64,000 nt of DNA, from assembly GCA_943846685.1 (NCBI GenBank), contig OX044363.1, positions 496,001 to 560,000 on the forward strand, in the 5' to 3' direction. The notes beneath the pieces are model-generated. The model saw nothing but the letters and a program-made list of their open reading frames with translations, had not been told where the DNA came from and did not search any database. This document shows positions 27,886 through 37,562 of this stretch, one piece after another (the first letter of the stretch is position 1; the number at the start of each line of letters is the position of its first letter). Both the position numbers and the translations under genes were made by a program. The stretch is from an uncultured Pseudomonadales bacterium (GTDB lineage Bacteria; Pseudomonadota; Gammaproteobacteria; Pseudomonadales; Porticoccaceae).

Positions 27886-29054
27886 TTTGCTGCTCCCTTA
27901 GACGCAGCTTCGAACTTATCAGCTACCCTGCTCAGGTAGTTACCAAGCACTTTTTCATAGCGCGGGTTGGGTAATAAGAAGGCATCGTGACCGAGATCAG
28001 ATTCGATTTCAGCGTAGGAGACGTTTTTGCCGGCAGCAATTAAGGCATCGGTAATTTCTCGCGAGCGCTCGGGCGAGAAGCGCCAGTCGCTGCTGAAGGA
28101 AACCACCAGAAAGTCACATTTTGCATGGCTAAAGGCGCCGACGGAGTTGTTTTGATACTCCCGCGAGAGATCAAAATAGTCGAGCATCTTGGTAATCAAA
28201 ATATACGAGTTGGCATCAAAACCACTGGAGAACTTATCACCCTGATAGTTAAGGTAGCTCTCAATCTGAAACTCGATCGGTGCCGCCTCACCCTGCAAGA
28301 AAGTCCCTGAGCGAAGTTCGCGACCAAATTTTTGCCCCATCAGTTCATCCGACAAATAGGTCACATGACCAATCATTCGTGCCAGTGCCAGACCGTGTTT
28401 GGGCAGAGTATTGTGGTGCAGATAATTGCCGTCGTGAAAATCCGGGTCGGATTTTATCGCCCGACGCGCAATTTCATTAAAGGCGATATTCTGCGCCGAC
28501 AGTTTCATCGACGAGGCAATCACAATACTGTTGGCTAGCTTGTCTGGATATTCCAGCGCCCAGCGCATTGCCTGCATACCACCGAGGCTGCCGCCAATCA
28601 CTGCCGCCCAACAGTCTATACCCAGCTGTTCCATTAACAGTTTCTGTGACTCGACCCAGTCTCTGGCACGCAGCGCGGGAAAGTCAGCACCCCAGACTTT
28701 GCCGGTCTCGGGGTTAATCGTGGTTGGGCCGGTGCTGCCAAAACAGCTGCCAATATTGGTTAGCGAAACAATAAAGAAGCGATTGGTATCCATCGGCTTG
28801 CCGGGACCAATATAGCTGTCCCACCAGCCGGGTTTTTCATCGCCTTCGTAGTAGCCCGCTGCGTGATGATTTCCGCTCAGCGCATGGCAGATCAAAATGG
28901 CATTGCTGTTGTCGGCGTTCAGGGTGCCATAGGTCTCAACCATCAGTTCATGACTGGGCAGCACGAAACCGCAAGCCAGTGTTAGTGGTTTGTCGATAAG
29001 AATTTTTTCTGCCGAAACGGTACCGACAGAATTTTCTCTTTTATCTAATGACAT
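27882..29054 (-). CDS. metX: Homoserine O-acyltransferase (probably succinyltransferase) MetX
   Basis: 390-residue alpha/beta-hydrolase that activates homoserine for methionine synthesis. The oxyanion/nucleophile region is [20 protein letters not shown] with Ser156; the late [14 protein letters not shown] and [10 protein letters not shown] segments supply the Asp and His of the triad. The [21 protein letters not shown] start is typical. When paired with metW, gammaproteobacterial MetX enzymes generally use succinyl-CoA; that assignment is by context. It begins a short distance downstream of yggT. Confidence 0.94.
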   Translation of the reverse strand: MSLDKRENSVGTVSAEKILIDKPLTLACGFVLPSHELMVETYGTLNADNSNAILICHALSGNHHAAGYYEGDEKPGWWDSYIGPGKPMDTNRFFIVSLTNIGSCFGSTGPTTINPETGKVWGADFPALRARDWVESQKLLMEQLGIDCWAAVIGGSLGGMQAMRWALEYPDKLANSIVIASSMKLSAQNIAFNEIARRAIKSDPDFHDGNYLHHNTLPKHGLALARMIGHVTYLSDELMGQKFGRELRSGTFLQGEAAPIEFQIESYLNYQGDKFSSGFDANSYILITKMLDYFDLSREYQNNSVGAFSHAKCDFLVVSFSSDWRFSPERSREITDALIAAGKNVSYAEIESDLGHDAFLLPNPRYEKVLGNYLSRVADKFEAASKGAAK

Positions 29055-29165
29055 AAATGAGCAGTCCTGAATCTAGCCGTTGAGTCTAAGAGGGTGGTTG
29101 GTTTAACGCAACTTTCTATTACGTTCTATTAAGTGCCTACTAGCTATCTATTAGAAAGCCAGTAG

Positions 29166-29726
29166 TTAAATTACCATCGACTGAATAAACCCGCCGATCA
29201 CCGGCAGCACTTTATTGCGGATGATGATCAAGCTGATAATGGCAACCATTGGCGAGAAATCCATCATTCCCATCGGCGGAATAAATTTACGGAACGGGCG
29301 CAGGTAGGGTTCGACAATTTGCCCAACCAGATTCACCGTCGGGTGGCCGCTAGTGCCAATCCAGCTAGATATGGCGAGGATAAAAATACCCCAGAAATAC
29401 ACTTCGATTAGAAGAAACAACAGATTGAAGGCGGCTACTGGAATATAAGAAAGAATCGTTAAAAATGCCACACCGGTACTTAAGCCAACGACTAAATAGA
29501 TTGACCACTGCACGGCAATGGCCGCGACTAGAGCGGCAGTATTCAGTGAGCCAAGGGTTGGGAAAATTTTATTCAGAGGTTCAACCACTGGTGCACAAAT
29601 CTTGAAGATGGTCTGGGAAATAGGATTGTAGAAATCCGCTTGCACCAGTTGCAACAGCAAGCGAACCAACAATAAAAAGCTGAAGATTTGTATAATCAGA
29701 CTAAAGATGTCGCCAAAAACATTCAT
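29166..29726 (-). CDS. yggT: YggT family membrane protein
   Basis: 186 residues with two tandem YGGT repeats, each about 80 residues with two helices; the repeats begin around LLLVRLLLQLVQADFYNPISQ and ISSWIGTSGHPTVNLVGQIVEPYLRPFRKFIPP. The P-x-x-R/N-P-I/F pattern is conserved. YggT proteins are inner-membrane proteins linked to osmotic stress and cell-envelope assembly, mechanism unknown. It lies between proC and metX, the usual location. Confidence 0.9.
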   Translation of the reverse strand: MNVFGDIFSLIIQIFSFLLLVRLLLQLVQADFYNPISQTIFKICAPVVEPLNKIFPTLGSLNTAALVAAIAVQWSIYLVVGLSTGVAFLTILSYIPVAAFNLLFLLIEVYFWGIFILAISSWIGTSGHPTVNLVGQIVEPYLRPFRKFIPPMGMMDFSPMVAIISLIIIRNKVLPVIGGFIQSMVI

Positions 29727-29794
29727 ATTTGTTCCTTGGATTACTCGTTCTATTATTTAAGCTTTTAAGACAAAAGCTCTTAAGTCAAAAGCGC

Positions 29795-30610
29795 TTAACT
29801 GGAAAACTCTTTCGACATTTCCTCAGCGCGATTTAGTGCTGCGCTCATCGCCTCACGGAAAGTGTTTTCAATACCACCGGCTTTAAAACTTTCAATCGCC
29901 GCATGGGTGGTGCCGCCTGGCGATGTCACCTGCTGGCGCAGTTCAGCGGTGCTGAGGCTTCCGCTGCTGGCCATCTGGGCTGCACCCAGTGCGGTTTGAA
30001 TGGTCAGCTGTTGTGCGGTCTGTGCGGACAGTCCCAACTCTTCAGCCACTTTCTGCATCACTTCCATAACCAAAAAGAAATAGGCGGGGCCGCTGCCGGA
30101 TACCGCAGTTACCGCATCGATCTGTGATTCCTGATCTACCCAGCAGGCAATACCCACGGCATTGAAAATCGCCTGAATCGATTCTTTGTGTTGGCTAGTA
30201 ATAAGAGGATTGGCAAATAATCCGGTCGCGCCCTGACGAACCATCGCCGGAGTGTTGGGCATGGCGCGGACTATTGCCTGACTGTCGCCGAGCCAGTTTT
30301 GCAGATCGCTAATCTGAATGCCCGCGGCAATCGAGACGACTGCGCAGGAACTGTTTAATGAGCTGGCCAGATCGGAGACCACTGGGCCCATAACCTGCGG
30401 TTTAACCGCCAGAATAACAATATCTGCATCGGCTACTGCGCTGTGGTTGTCGCCGGTTGCGACAATGCCATGGGTTGCTTGGATATTGTCTCTCGCCTGC
30501 TCACCGGGATCGCTGACGCGAATCTGTTGCGCGGTAAACCCGTTGGCCAGCATGCCGCCGATAATGCAGGAGGCCATATTGCCGCCGCCGATAAATGCGA
30601 TATTAGTCAT
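29795..30610 (-). CDS. proC: Pyrroline-5-carboxylate reductase
   Basis: Last step of proline synthesis: NAD(P)H reduction of pyrroline-5-carboxylate. 271 residues. The Rossmann motif is IAFIGGGNMASCIIGGM; AVKPQ and the GSGPAYFFLVMEVM segment precede the TSPGGTTHAAIESF signature of the substrate site. It is 37 bases downstream of yggS, a nearly universal pairing. Confidence 0.97.
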   Translation of the reverse strand: MTNIAFIGGGNMASCIIGGMLANGFTAQQIRVSDPGEQARDNIQATHGIVATGDNHSAVADADIVILAVKPQVMGPVVSDLASSLNSSCAVVSIAAGIQISDLQNWLGDSQAIVRAMPNTPAMVRQGATGLFANPLITSQHKESIQAIFNAVGIACWVDQESQIDAVTAVSGSGPAYFFLVMEVMQKVAEELGLSAQTAQQLTIQTALGAAQMASSGSLSTAELRQQVTSPGGTTHAAIESFKAGGIENTFREAMSAALNRAEEMSKEFSS

Positions 30611-30647
30611 CTCTGTTGCTCTCCGTTACCAAACTTTTTATAAACTC

Positions 30648-31376
30648 TCAGCGCTGTTTTGCTGCTCTTTTACCAAATATATCTGTGCCCACTCTAACCA
30701 TGGTCGATCCCTGAGAAATCGCTGCTTCCAGGTCATTGGACATACCCATGGAGAGGGTATCCAGTTTATCTGAATTGTCCAGAGACTGATTGATTAGATC
30801 GCGTAAATTATGCAGGGTAGAAAAAGCGTTTTTTTGTTTTTCCTCGCTCTGCTGGGACTGGGGAATCGCCATCAATCCGCGCAGACGTAGATTGGGCAGT
30901 TTAATAATCGCCAGTGCGGCGGTCAGTGTTTCATCACTGCTAAAGCCGGACTTGCTGGCTTCATTGTCGATATTCACCTGCAGGCAGATATTGAGCGGCC
31001 CCAGTTCTGCGGGGCGCTGCTCACTGAGGCGCTGGGCAATTTTTAGCCGATCAACACTGTGTACCCAGTTAAAATTTTCCGCGACAACACGAGTTTTATT
31101 TGATTGCAGGGGGCCAATAAAATGCCACTGCAGTGGCTCTCTACTTAGTTCTGCACCCGGCTCTTCATTCAAAAGCGCAATTTTTTCCACGGCCTCCTGA
31201 ACATAGTTTTCACCAAAATTTGTCAGCCCAGCATTGATTGCACTGCGGATATCTTCTGTGCTGCGGGTCTTGCTGACCGCCAGTAAAAGAATCTCACTGG
31301 GGTCGCGATTAGCATCTCGAGCGGCCTGTTCTACGCGGTTGGCGACTAGGCTAATGTTATTTTCAATCTTTGGCAT
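30648..31376 (-). CDS. PLP homeostasis protein (YggS/PLPBP)
   Basis: 242 residues with a single TIM-barrel PLP-binding domain. The PLP lysine is in ILLLAVSKT, and the later FIGPLQSNKTR and LSMGMSNDLEAAISQGSTMVRVGTDIFG segments bind the phosphate. This protein has no enzymatic activity but controls pyridoxal phosphate supply and affects amino-acid pools. It is divergent from pilT across 67 bp and leads the proC-yggT-metXW-rdgB-hemW block. Confidence 0.95.
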   Translation of the reverse strand: MPKIENNISLVANRVEQAARDANRDPSEILLLAVSKTRSTEDIRSAINAGLTNFGENYVQEAVEKIALLNEEPGAELSREPLQWHFIGPLQSNKTRVVAENFNWVHSVDRLKIAQRLSEQRPAELGPLNICLQVNIDNEASKSGFSSDETLTAALAIIKLPNLRLRGLMAIPQSQQSEEKQKNAFSTLHNLRDLINQSLDNSDKLDTLSMGMSNDLEAAISQGSTMVRVGTDIFGKRAAKQR

Positions 31377-31443
31377 ATACTTATCAGGTCTTTAGGAGTT
31401 TTACGCAGCTTCACACGCCGAAAAGGAATAAGCGAGATATAGC

Positions 31444-32478
31444 ATGGATATAACGGAGTTATTGGCTTTCAGTGCCAAAGAGGGCGCGTCAGATTTGCAC
31501 ATTTCTGCGGGTCTTCCCCCTATTATTAGAATTGATGGTGATGTGCGGCGAATCAACTTGCCGCCCATGGAGCATCGTCAGGTTCACAGTTTGATCTACG
31601 AAATAATGAATGACAAGCAGAGAAGGGACTTTGAAGAGTTTCTGGAAACGGACTTTTCATTCGATGTTCCAGGCATTGCGCGCTTTCGAGTCAATGTATT
31701 TAACCAAAATCGTGGCGCCGCCGCGGTATTTCGTACTATTCCATCGAAGGTGCTTACCCTTGAGCAGTTGGGTATGGGGGATATTTTCAAAAAGCTCTCA
31801 TTGATGCCCCGCGGTCTGGTGTTGGTTACCGGGCCGACCGGTTCCGGTAAGTCGACAACCCTTGCGGCGATGGTCGATTACGTCAATGAAAATCGCTATG
31901 ACCATATTTTAACCATTGAAGACCCTATCGAATTTGTTCACCAGAGCAAAAAGTGCCTGATCAACCAGAGAGAGGTTCATCGCGATACTCATGGCTTTAC
32001 TGAGGCGCTGCGCTCGGCACTGCGTGAAGATCCGGATGTGGTTTTGGTTGGTGAGCTACGTGATCTCGAGACTATTCGTCTGGCGCTGACGGCAGCGGAA
32101 ACTGGACATCTGGTTTTCGGCACATTGCACACCACCTCGGCAGCCAAAACGATTGACCGGGTTGTCGATGTTTTTCCCGGCGGCGAGAAGCCGATGATTC
32201 GCTCGATGCTCTCGGAGTCACTACAGGCGGTTATTTCCCAGACGCTGTTAAAGAAGATTGGTGGCGGGCGGGTTGCCGCTCACGAGATTATGATCGGTAC
32301 ACCGGCGATTCGAAATCTGATCCGCGAGGATAAGGTGGCGCAGATGTATTCGGCGATTCAGACCGGTGGGGCGCTAGGTATGCAAACGCTAGATCAGTGT
32401 CTGACTGGTCTGGTGGATAAGCGTCTGATCAGTCCGGATGTAGCTCGCGAAAAAGCCAAGATGCCGGACAGTTTTTAA
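31444..32478 (+). CDS. pilT: Type IV pilus retraction ATPase PilT
   Basis: Cytosolic hexameric ATPase that disassembles the type IV pilus for twitching. 344 residues. It has a PAS-like N-terminal domain, Walker A GPTGSGKST at about 130-138, the Asp box EDPIEFVHQS, Walker B ALREDPDVVLVGELRD, the His box, and the retraction-specific AIRNLIRE motif (in TPAIRNLIREDKVAQMYS). It starts a plus-strand pilT-pilU pair that is divergent from yggS, the Pseudomonas arrangement. Confidence 0.98.
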   Translation: MDITELLAFSAKEGASDLHISAGLPPIIRIDGDVRRINLPPMEHRQVHSLIYEIMNDKQRRDFEEFLETDFSFDVPGIARFRVNVFNQNRGAAAVFRTIPSKVLTLEQLGMGDIFKKLSLMPRGLVLVTGPTGSGKSTTLAAMVDYVNENRYDHILTIEDPIEFVHQSKKCLINQREVHRDTHGFTEALRSALREDPDVVLVGELRDLETIRLALTAAETGHLVFGTLHTTSAAKTIDRVVDVFPGGEKPMIRSMLSESLQAVISQTLLKKIGGGRVAAHEIMIGTPAIRNLIREDKVAQMYSAIQTGGALGMQTLDQCLTGLVDKRLISPDVAREKAKMPDSF

Positions 32479-32526
32479 TCGCCTAAATCATCAGTCACAG
32501 AACAATTGTTTTTAAGGAGAAAAGCG

Positions 32527-33675
32527 ATGTTGGACCAGACCCTCGAAAAGCTGGTTAGATATATGGCCGAGAAAAAGGCTTCCGATTTATTTATAACCGT
32601 GGGTCTGCCACCCTGCTTAAAGGTTAATGGGGCGGTGATGCCAATCACCAAAAACAAGCTCTCACAGAAAGAGTGCGAGACGCTGGTTTTAAATACCATG
32701 GATGAAGACCAGCAGCGAGAATTCAAAAAACACAAAGAATTGAATTATGCTCTTGTCAGTGAATCGGCTGGGCGCTTTCGTGCCAGTGCGTTTTATCAGC
32801 GCGGTGAAATTGGCATGGTACTGCGGCGCATAGAGACGATAATTCCAACACCGGAATCACTGCTGTTGCCACCGATTTTGCAGGAACTAGTGATGCACAA
32901 GCGCGGCATTGTGGTTTTTGTCGGCGCCACCGGCACTGGTAAGTCGACATCGCTGGCAGCATTGATTGGCCATCGCAATAAAAATAGTCGTGGCCATATT
33001 GTCTCTATTGAAGACCCGATTGAATTTGTTCACGAGCATATGGGCTGCATCATTACCCAGCGCGAAGTGGGGGTGGATACCGAGTCTTTTGATGTGGCGT
33101 TAAAGAATACTCTGCGTCAGGCACCGGATGTGATTTTGATTGGTGAGATACGCACACCGGAAACTATGCAGCACGCGATTACTTTTGCCGAGACCGGTCA
33201 TCTGGTCTTGGCGACGCTGCACGCCAATAATGCCAATCAGGCGCTCGACCGAATTGCGCACTTTTTCCCCGCAGAGCGTCACGGCCAGTTGTGGATGGAT
33301 CTGTCGCTTAATTTGCGTGGAATCGTCGCTCAGCAATTAGTGCCGACCAAAGATGGCAAGGGCCGACGTGCGGCGATTGAGATTATGCTCAACACGCCTC
33401 TGGTGTCAGACACCATTCGCAAAGGTGAGGTGCACAAGCTTAAAGAAATTATGACCAACTCGACCGAGCACGGTATGCAGACCTTTGATCAGGCGCTCTA
33501 TCAGCTGTATATCGAGGATCAGATTAGTTATGAAAATGCGATTGCTCACGCCGACTCCAAGAACGATCTGCGGCTGATGATCAAGATGCAGTCCGATACC
33601 CATATCCATGAACTGGATGCGGCGGCGGATGATTTAACCATTGAGGAAGATCAGTCGGATAAGTTGCGTTGGTAA
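32527..33675 (+). CDS. pilU: PilT-dependent accessory retraction ATPase PilU
   Basis: 382 residues from the ATG at 32527, with AAGGAGAAAAGCG upstream; an in-frame start 21 bases earlier lacks a ribosome site. Walker A is GATGTGKST, followed by EDPIEFVHEH and QAPDVILIGEIR. PilU helps PilT generate force during retraction and depends on PilT. The C-terminus has a PilU-type acidic tail (LDAAADDLTIEEDQSD). The gene ends four bases from convergent ruvX. Confidence 0.97.
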   Translation: MLDQTLEKLVRYMAEKKASDLFITVGLPPCLKVNGAVMPITKNKLSQKECETLVLNTMDEDQQREFKKHKELNYALVSESAGRFRASAFYQRGEIGMVLRRIETIIPTPESLLLPPILQELVMHKRGIVVFVGATGTGKSTSLAALIGHRNKNSRGHIVSIEDPIEFVHEHMGCIITQREVGVDTESFDVALKNTLRQAPDVILIGEIRTPETMQHAITFAETGHLVLATLHANNANQALDRIAHFFPAERHGQLWMDLSLNLRGIVAQQLVPTKDGKGRRAAIEIMLNTPLVSDTIRKGEVHKLKEIMTNSTEHGMQTFDQALYQLYIEDQISYENAIAHADSKNDLRLMIKMQSDTHIHELDAAADDLTIEEDQSDKLRW

Positions 33676-33679
33676 TTTT

Positions 33680-34117
33680 TTAGGGAGCTTTTCCGATTTC
33701 AGGACAGTCCAGCCAGCTCTGCAGAATCAATGAAGCGGCAATATGATCAATTTTTGTCAGGTCGTAACGGCCCTGTTCGCGGCCGAGCATTTTCGCCTCG
33801 CGGCTAGTGAGTCGCTCGTCGACCATCTCCACCTCAACCGCAAAACGGCCCTGCAGGCGACGGGCAAATTTTCTTGCGCGGCTCGACAGTTCGCTTTCAC
33901 TGTCGTCCATATTTAAAGGTAATCCAACCACCACCAGATCTGGTGCCCATTCGGTTAACAGCTTTTCCACCTCAGCCCAGTTGGGAATGCCATCTACCGC
34001 TTTAAGAATAGTCAGGCCGCTGGCGGAACAGGTCAGCGTCTGGCCATTGGCAACGCCGATCTGTTTTAATCCGTAGTCAAAGCCCAACAAGCTTTTTGGC
34101 TTGCTGGCATCAGGCAT
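33680..34117 (-). CDS. ruvX: Putative pre-16S rRNA nuclease RuvX/YqgF
   Basis: 145 residues with an RNase H-like fold: LLGFDYGLKQIGVANG (first catalytic Asp), LVVGLPLNMDDSESE, VEMVDERLTSREAKML (catalytic Glu) and KIDHIAASLILQSWLD (last Asp). YqgF is needed for final 16S rRNA 5' end processing; earlier work proposed a Holliday-junction role. It overlaps the end of algH by eight bases, giving algH-ruvX coupling. Confidence 0.94.
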   Translation of the reverse strand: MPDASKPKSLLGFDYGLKQIGVANGQTLTCSASGLTILKAVDGIPNWAEVEKLLTEWAPDLVVVGLPLNMDDSESELSSRARKFARRLQGRFAVEVEMVDERLTSREAKMLGREQGRYDLTKIDHIAASLILQSWLDCPEIGKAP

Positions 34118-34688
34118 GGCCGGCCTCGTGGGAAAGCATTCTTAAATCCAGACCTATACTCAGTGCTGCCGCTGAGGCACGCTCAGTACTTTTGGTTTTA
34201 AAGATAATGTCAGCTTCTGCTGGAATCGTCAGCCAGCTATTTCCGCTCAGTTCTTCTTCGAGCTGACCCGCATCCCAACCGGCGTAACCCAAGGTGATCA
34301 GTGAATCTTTTGGACCCGTCCCCAGAGCAATATCGCAGAGAATATCTTTAGAGGCGGTCAAGCTGACCTCATCAGAAATCGCGGTAGTGGATTCCCATTG
34401 CTGGTCGCAGCTGGGATGGAGAATAAATCCGCGGTCGCGCTGAACCGGGCCACCATCAAACAGCAGCGGTCGGGCAAATTCATCCTGATACTCGACATCC
34501 AGCTGATCGAAGATAGCTTTCACCGGAATATTCATCTGATGATTGATAATCAGGCCCATAGCGCCATCGGCATTATGTTCACAAATATAGATAACCGAGT
34601 CAGCGAAATTCGGGTCAGTGAGTGTTGGCATAGCCAACAGAAAGTGATTTTTAAGGCTGCTGATTTTTTTTGGTTTGCTTGGTTCCAT
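34110..34688 (-). CDS. algH: AlgH/YqgE family protein
   Basis: 192 residues from the ATG at 34688 (a TTG three codons upstream is possible). The family signature is SLKNHFLLAMPTLTDPNF near the start, then AMGLIINH and LFDGGPVQRDRGFILH. AlgH was named as an alginate regulator in Pseudomonas, but its biochemical role remains unclear; its fold resembles nucleic-acid binding proteins. The order gshB, tonB, algH, ruvX is conserved in the pseudomonads. Confidence 0.92.
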   Translation of the reverse strand: MEPSKPKKISSLKNHFLLAMPTLTDPNFADSVIYICEHNADGAMGLIINHQMNIPVKAIFDQLDVEYQDEFARPLLFDGGPVQRDRGFILHPSCDQQWESTTAISDEVSLTASKDILCDIALGTGPKDSLITLGYAGWDAGQLEEELSGNSWLTIPAEADIIFKTKSTERASAAALSIGLDLRMLSHEAGHA

Positions 34689-34737
34689 ACTGATCAATAT
34701 GGGGTTTTATAGAGACAAACTCAAGAGATGAATGGGA

Positions 34738-35586
34738 TTAGTTTGTGGTCAGCACATTATTGGATTGATATTGCCAGGTGCGAATAATATGAATCTCGTC
34801 GCGATTGCGAAGTTCGGCGGGGAAGGGTTCGTAGGGGGATGCCAGTCGCACCGAGCGAACGGCCGCCTGATCAAGCAGTCGAGATCCGGAGGTTTTTGAC
34901 ACTTCGATATGTTTGATTCGGCCATTGGCGAGCAGCGCCACTATTAACTGTACATGACCAAAAATACGTCGGGTTCGCGCTTCCTGAGGATAGTTTACAT
35001 TGCCGACCTGCTCTACACGCTTTTCAAAATAGTGCATATAGGCCGCTTCATCAGCAGATTTTGCCGATGCGGAGGTCATTCGCAGCACTCGTGGTAATTT
35101 GCTGTAAGCCCGCTGCAGGCGGTCGAGTTCAGCGCGGATAGCGCCAATATCCCGGTCAGCTATCGGCGGTTGCTGGGTAGATTGATGGTCGGCCAGATCA
35201 TTATTTTCTTGGGGGTTGGCAGTATCCCCAGCGCTGGCAAGAATCGTTGGGCTTTCGGCTTGCAAACGCTCTTGCTCAGGCACCGGCAGCTGTCCCTGAT
35301 CATGACCTTCAAAGGGCGATAGCTGGGCAGTGGTTGGCTGTGAAGCCTGGTCTTGATCGCCACTGCCAAGCTGGTTGGCTTGAGCGACAAAATCTGCCTC
35401 TTCCGGTGCCTCGTCAGTCTTGTAATGAGCCAGTGTGACTTCCATCGACGTGGAGGGGGTAGATCCGGAGGGGAGAGTAAAGCTGACACCTAACAACAGC
35501 ACAACGTGGAAGATCAGAGCCGCCGAAAACGTCTTGCGCAGACGTTCATCGGTGGTATTCCAAGGGCTCTCAATTAGATTTTCCAC
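34738..35586 (-). CDS. TonB-like energy transducer protein
   Basis: 282 residues: a short cytoplasmic start, one transmembrane helix at about 20-38 (TFSAALIFHVVLLLGVSFTLP), a long Gln/Asp/Pro-containing linker (residues 60-150) and a TonB C-terminal domain (VNYPQEARTRRIFGHVQL, GRIKHIEVSKTSGSRLLDQAAVRSV). The linker lacks the Pro-Lys/Pro-Glu repeats of E. coli TonB. The gene starts with GTG preceded by GGAG and lies between gshB and algH, as PA0406 does in P. aeruginosa, where it has been linked to twitching and chemotaxis rather than iron uptake. No exbBD is adjacent. Confidence 0.88.
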   Translation of the reverse strand: MENLIESPWNTTDERLRKTFSAALIFHVVLLLGVSFTLPSGSTPSTSMEVTLAHYKTDEAPEEADFVAQANQLGSGDQDQASQPTTAQLSPFEGHDQGQLPVPEQERLQAESPTILASAGDTANPQENNDLADHQSTQQPPIADRDIGAIRAELDRLQRAYSKLPRVLRMTSASAKSADEAAYMHYFEKRVEQVGNVNYPQEARTRRIFGHVQLIVALLANGRIKHIEVSKTSGSRLLDQAAVRSVRLASPYEPFPAELRNRDEIHIIRTWQYQSNNVLTTN

Positions 35587-35628
35587 TACTGCTCCAGGTT
35601 ATATACGCTGCTTTCCACTTTTTACTGA

Positions 35629-36579
35629 CTATTGAGCCAGTCTATTTTGAATGGCGGCAATTAGGCGATCGCCAATACGAGTATCTTCGGCATTATCAAT
35701 TTCACGAATACAGGTAGGGCTGGTGACGTTTATCTCGGTTAGATAGTCGCCGATAACATCCAGCCCGACAAAAATCAGACCGCGCTCTTTCAATGTGGGT
35801 GCAATCTGCTGAGCAATCCATTGATCCCGTTCGCTCAATGGCTGGACAACCCCGCGACCGCCAGCGGCAAGATTACCCCTAAAGTCACTGTCGGTGGGTA
35901 TCCGCGCCAGACCAAAGGGGATAACTTCACCGTCGACAACCAGAATGCGTTTATCACCCTGAGTGATTTCCGGCAGATACTTCTGCGCCATAATAGTCTG
36001 TTGGCCATAGTCGGTCAGCGTCTCGAGAATAACATTGAGATTTTGATCACCTTCCTTAATCCGAAAAATCGACGTGCCGCCCATACCGTCCAGCGGTTTA
36101 TACACTACATCTTTATGCTCGGCTAAAAACAGCTTTAGTCGTGCCTGGTCGCGACTCACTAAAAGCGGGGGTGTGCACTGGGGAAATTGAGTGGCGAAGA
36201 CTTTCTCGTTGCAGTCACGCAAGCTCTGTGGCTTGTTTACCACCAGTGAACCACGCTGTTCAGCGGCTTCAAGAATATAGGTGGAGTAGATAAATTCACT
36301 GTCAAAGGGCGGATCTTTGCGCATTAGCAAGACATTCATTTCTTCCAGCGCCCCATCCCGAGGCTCGCCCAATTCATACCAGCGATTGGGGTCGTCAAAT
36401 ACTCGCAGCGGCGTAAGCTTGGCGCGGGGATCGCCGTTTTCTAAAAAGAGATCCTGCTGCTGCATATAAAACAGTTCGAAGCCCTGTCGCTGGGCGGCGA
36501 GCAAGATCGCTAGGGTGGAATCCTTTCGAAAAGAGATAGATTGAATCGGGTCCATAATGACCCCAAGAGTTGTGCCCAT
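35629..36579 (-). CDS. gshB: Glutathione synthetase
   Basis: 316 residues, ATP-grasp enzyme adding glycine to gamma-glutamylcysteine; it completes glutathione synthesis with the gshA product encoded at 10.7-12.3 kb. The start GVIMDPIQSISFRKDSTLAILLAAQ and the ATP-grasp segments VYKPLDGMGGTSIFRI, DKRILVVDGEVIPFGLARIP and FVGLDVIGDYLTEINVTSPTC are typical. The first Met (36579) matches the usual length. It is divergent from pilG across about 210 bp. Confidence 0.97.
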   Translation of the reverse strand: MGTTLGVIMDPIQSISFRKDSTLAILLAAQRQGFELFYMQQQDLFLENGDPRAKLTPLRVFDDPNRWYELGEPRDGALEEMNVLLMRKDPPFDSEFIYSTYILEAAEQRGSLVVNKPQSLRDCNEKVFATQFPQCTPPLLVSRDQARLKLFLAEHKDVVYKPLDGMGGTSIFRIKEGDQNLNVILETLTDYGQQTIMAQKYLPEITQGDKRILVVDGEVIPFGLARIPTDSDFRGNLAAGGRGVVQPLSERDQWIAQQIAPTLKERGLIFVGLDVIGDYLTEINVTSPTCIREIDNAEDTRIGDRLIAAIQNRLAQ

Positions 36580-36789
36580 AAATTGATGACCCTGTGCTGA
36601 GTTTTTGCGCTATAACTAAGTGTGGCAACAGCAATGCAGATGCCACAGAAAATTCTGTGACCTATAAATCAATTTTATTATTAAATTTAGAGGCTTGTGG
36701 ATTATATATTACAAGTGTGTTTAAAATTCCACATCTTGAGTGACATTGACGGTGCTTGAGGCGTTAAGTGGTTTTACAATGGTGATAAA
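36580..36789 (+). promoter_or_regulatory. Divergent control region of gshB and the pilGHIJK-chpABC operon
   Basis: A 210-bp AT-rich spacer with no ORF. It must hold the promoter for the large Pil-Chp operon; AT-rich hexamers such as TATATT near 36706 are candidate -10 elements, but I cannot pair any with a convincing -35. No obvious sigma54 -24/-12 motif is visible. Confidence 0.4.
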
Positions 36790-37167
36790 ATGGATGTTCA
36801 GGGCCTTAAAGTGCTCGTCATAGACGACAGTAATACAATAAGACGTACGGCAGAAACCCTTCTGGCTAAAGCGGGGTGTGTCGTTTCTACCGCGTCGGAC
36901 GGTTTTGACTCTCTTGCCAAAATCGTCGATATCAATCCCGACATAATTTTCGTCGACATCATGATGCCTCGACTCGATGGCTATCAAACTTGCGCATTAA
37001 TAAAAAATAATCCCGATTTTAAATCGACACCGGTCATTATGCTTTCGAGCAAAGATGGCCTTTTCGACAAGGCCAAGGGCCGCATTGTTGGCGCGGATGA
37101 CTACCTGACCAAACCCTTTGGTCGGGCCGAGCTTCTCGATGTGTTGGACAAATACATACAAAACTAA
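36790..37167 (+). CDS. pilG: Twitching motility response regulator PilG
   Basis: 125-residue single-domain receiver (REC). The acidic pocket is in KVLVIDDSNTI, the phosphoacceptor is the Asp in IIFVDIMMPRLDGYQTCALIKNN, and the conserved Thr/Lys switch is in IMLSSKDG and YLTKPF. It matches Pseudomonas PilG very closely. Phosphorylated PilG promotes pilus extension and links the Chp system to cAMP production by CyaB. It is the first gene of the pilGHIJK-chpABC operon. Confidence 0.97.
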   Translation: MDVQGLKVLVIDDSNTIRRTAETLLAKAGCVVSTASDGFDSLAKIVDINPDIIFVDIMMPRLDGYQTCALIKNNPDFKSTPVIMLSSKDGLFDKAKGRIVGADDYLTKPFGRAELLDVLDKYIQN

Positions 37168-37188
37168 AAAGGACTTAGAGGTTGGATC

Positions 37189-37551
37189 ATGGCGAAAATA
37201 CTGATTGTGGATGACTCCCCCACAGAAACATACAAATTGACAAATATTCTTGAGCGCAATGGATTTTCCGTTCTCTCTGCCGACTCGGGTGAGCAGGGCG
37301 TTAGTCTGGCAAAAGATGAGCAGCCGGATGTGGTGTTAATGGATATTGTTATGCCGGGGTTGAACGGATTTCAGGCCACTCGCCAACTGAGTCGCAGTAA
37401 AGAGACCAAGCATATTCCAGTGATTATTGTCACCGCGAAAAATCAGCAGGCCGATCAGGTCTGGGGTGAGCGGCAGGGGGCTAAAGCCTATCTGGTAAAG
37501 CCGATTGACGAGAAACAGTTGGTTTCAGCTATCAGCGCTGTACTCAACTAG
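37189..37551 (+). CDS. pilH: Twitching motility response regulator PilH
   Basis: 120-residue CheY-like receiver with the phosphoacceptor Asp in VVLMDIVMPGLNGFQATRQL, the Thr in IIVTAKNQQAD and the Lys in AYLVKPIDE. The QADQVWGERQGA segment is typical of PilH. PilH competes with PilG for phosphate from ChpA and dampens cAMP-dependent output. Upstream sequence AAAGGACTTAGAGG provides a ribosome site; spacing to pilG is 21 bases. Confidence 0.97.
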   Translation: MAKILIVDDSPTETYKLTNILERNGFSVLSADSGEQGVSLAKDEQPDVVLMDIVMPGLNGFQATRQLSRSKETKHIPVIIVTAKNQQADQVWGERQGAKAYLVKPIDEKQLVSAISAVLN

Positions 37552-37562
37552 GGAAGCAGCCT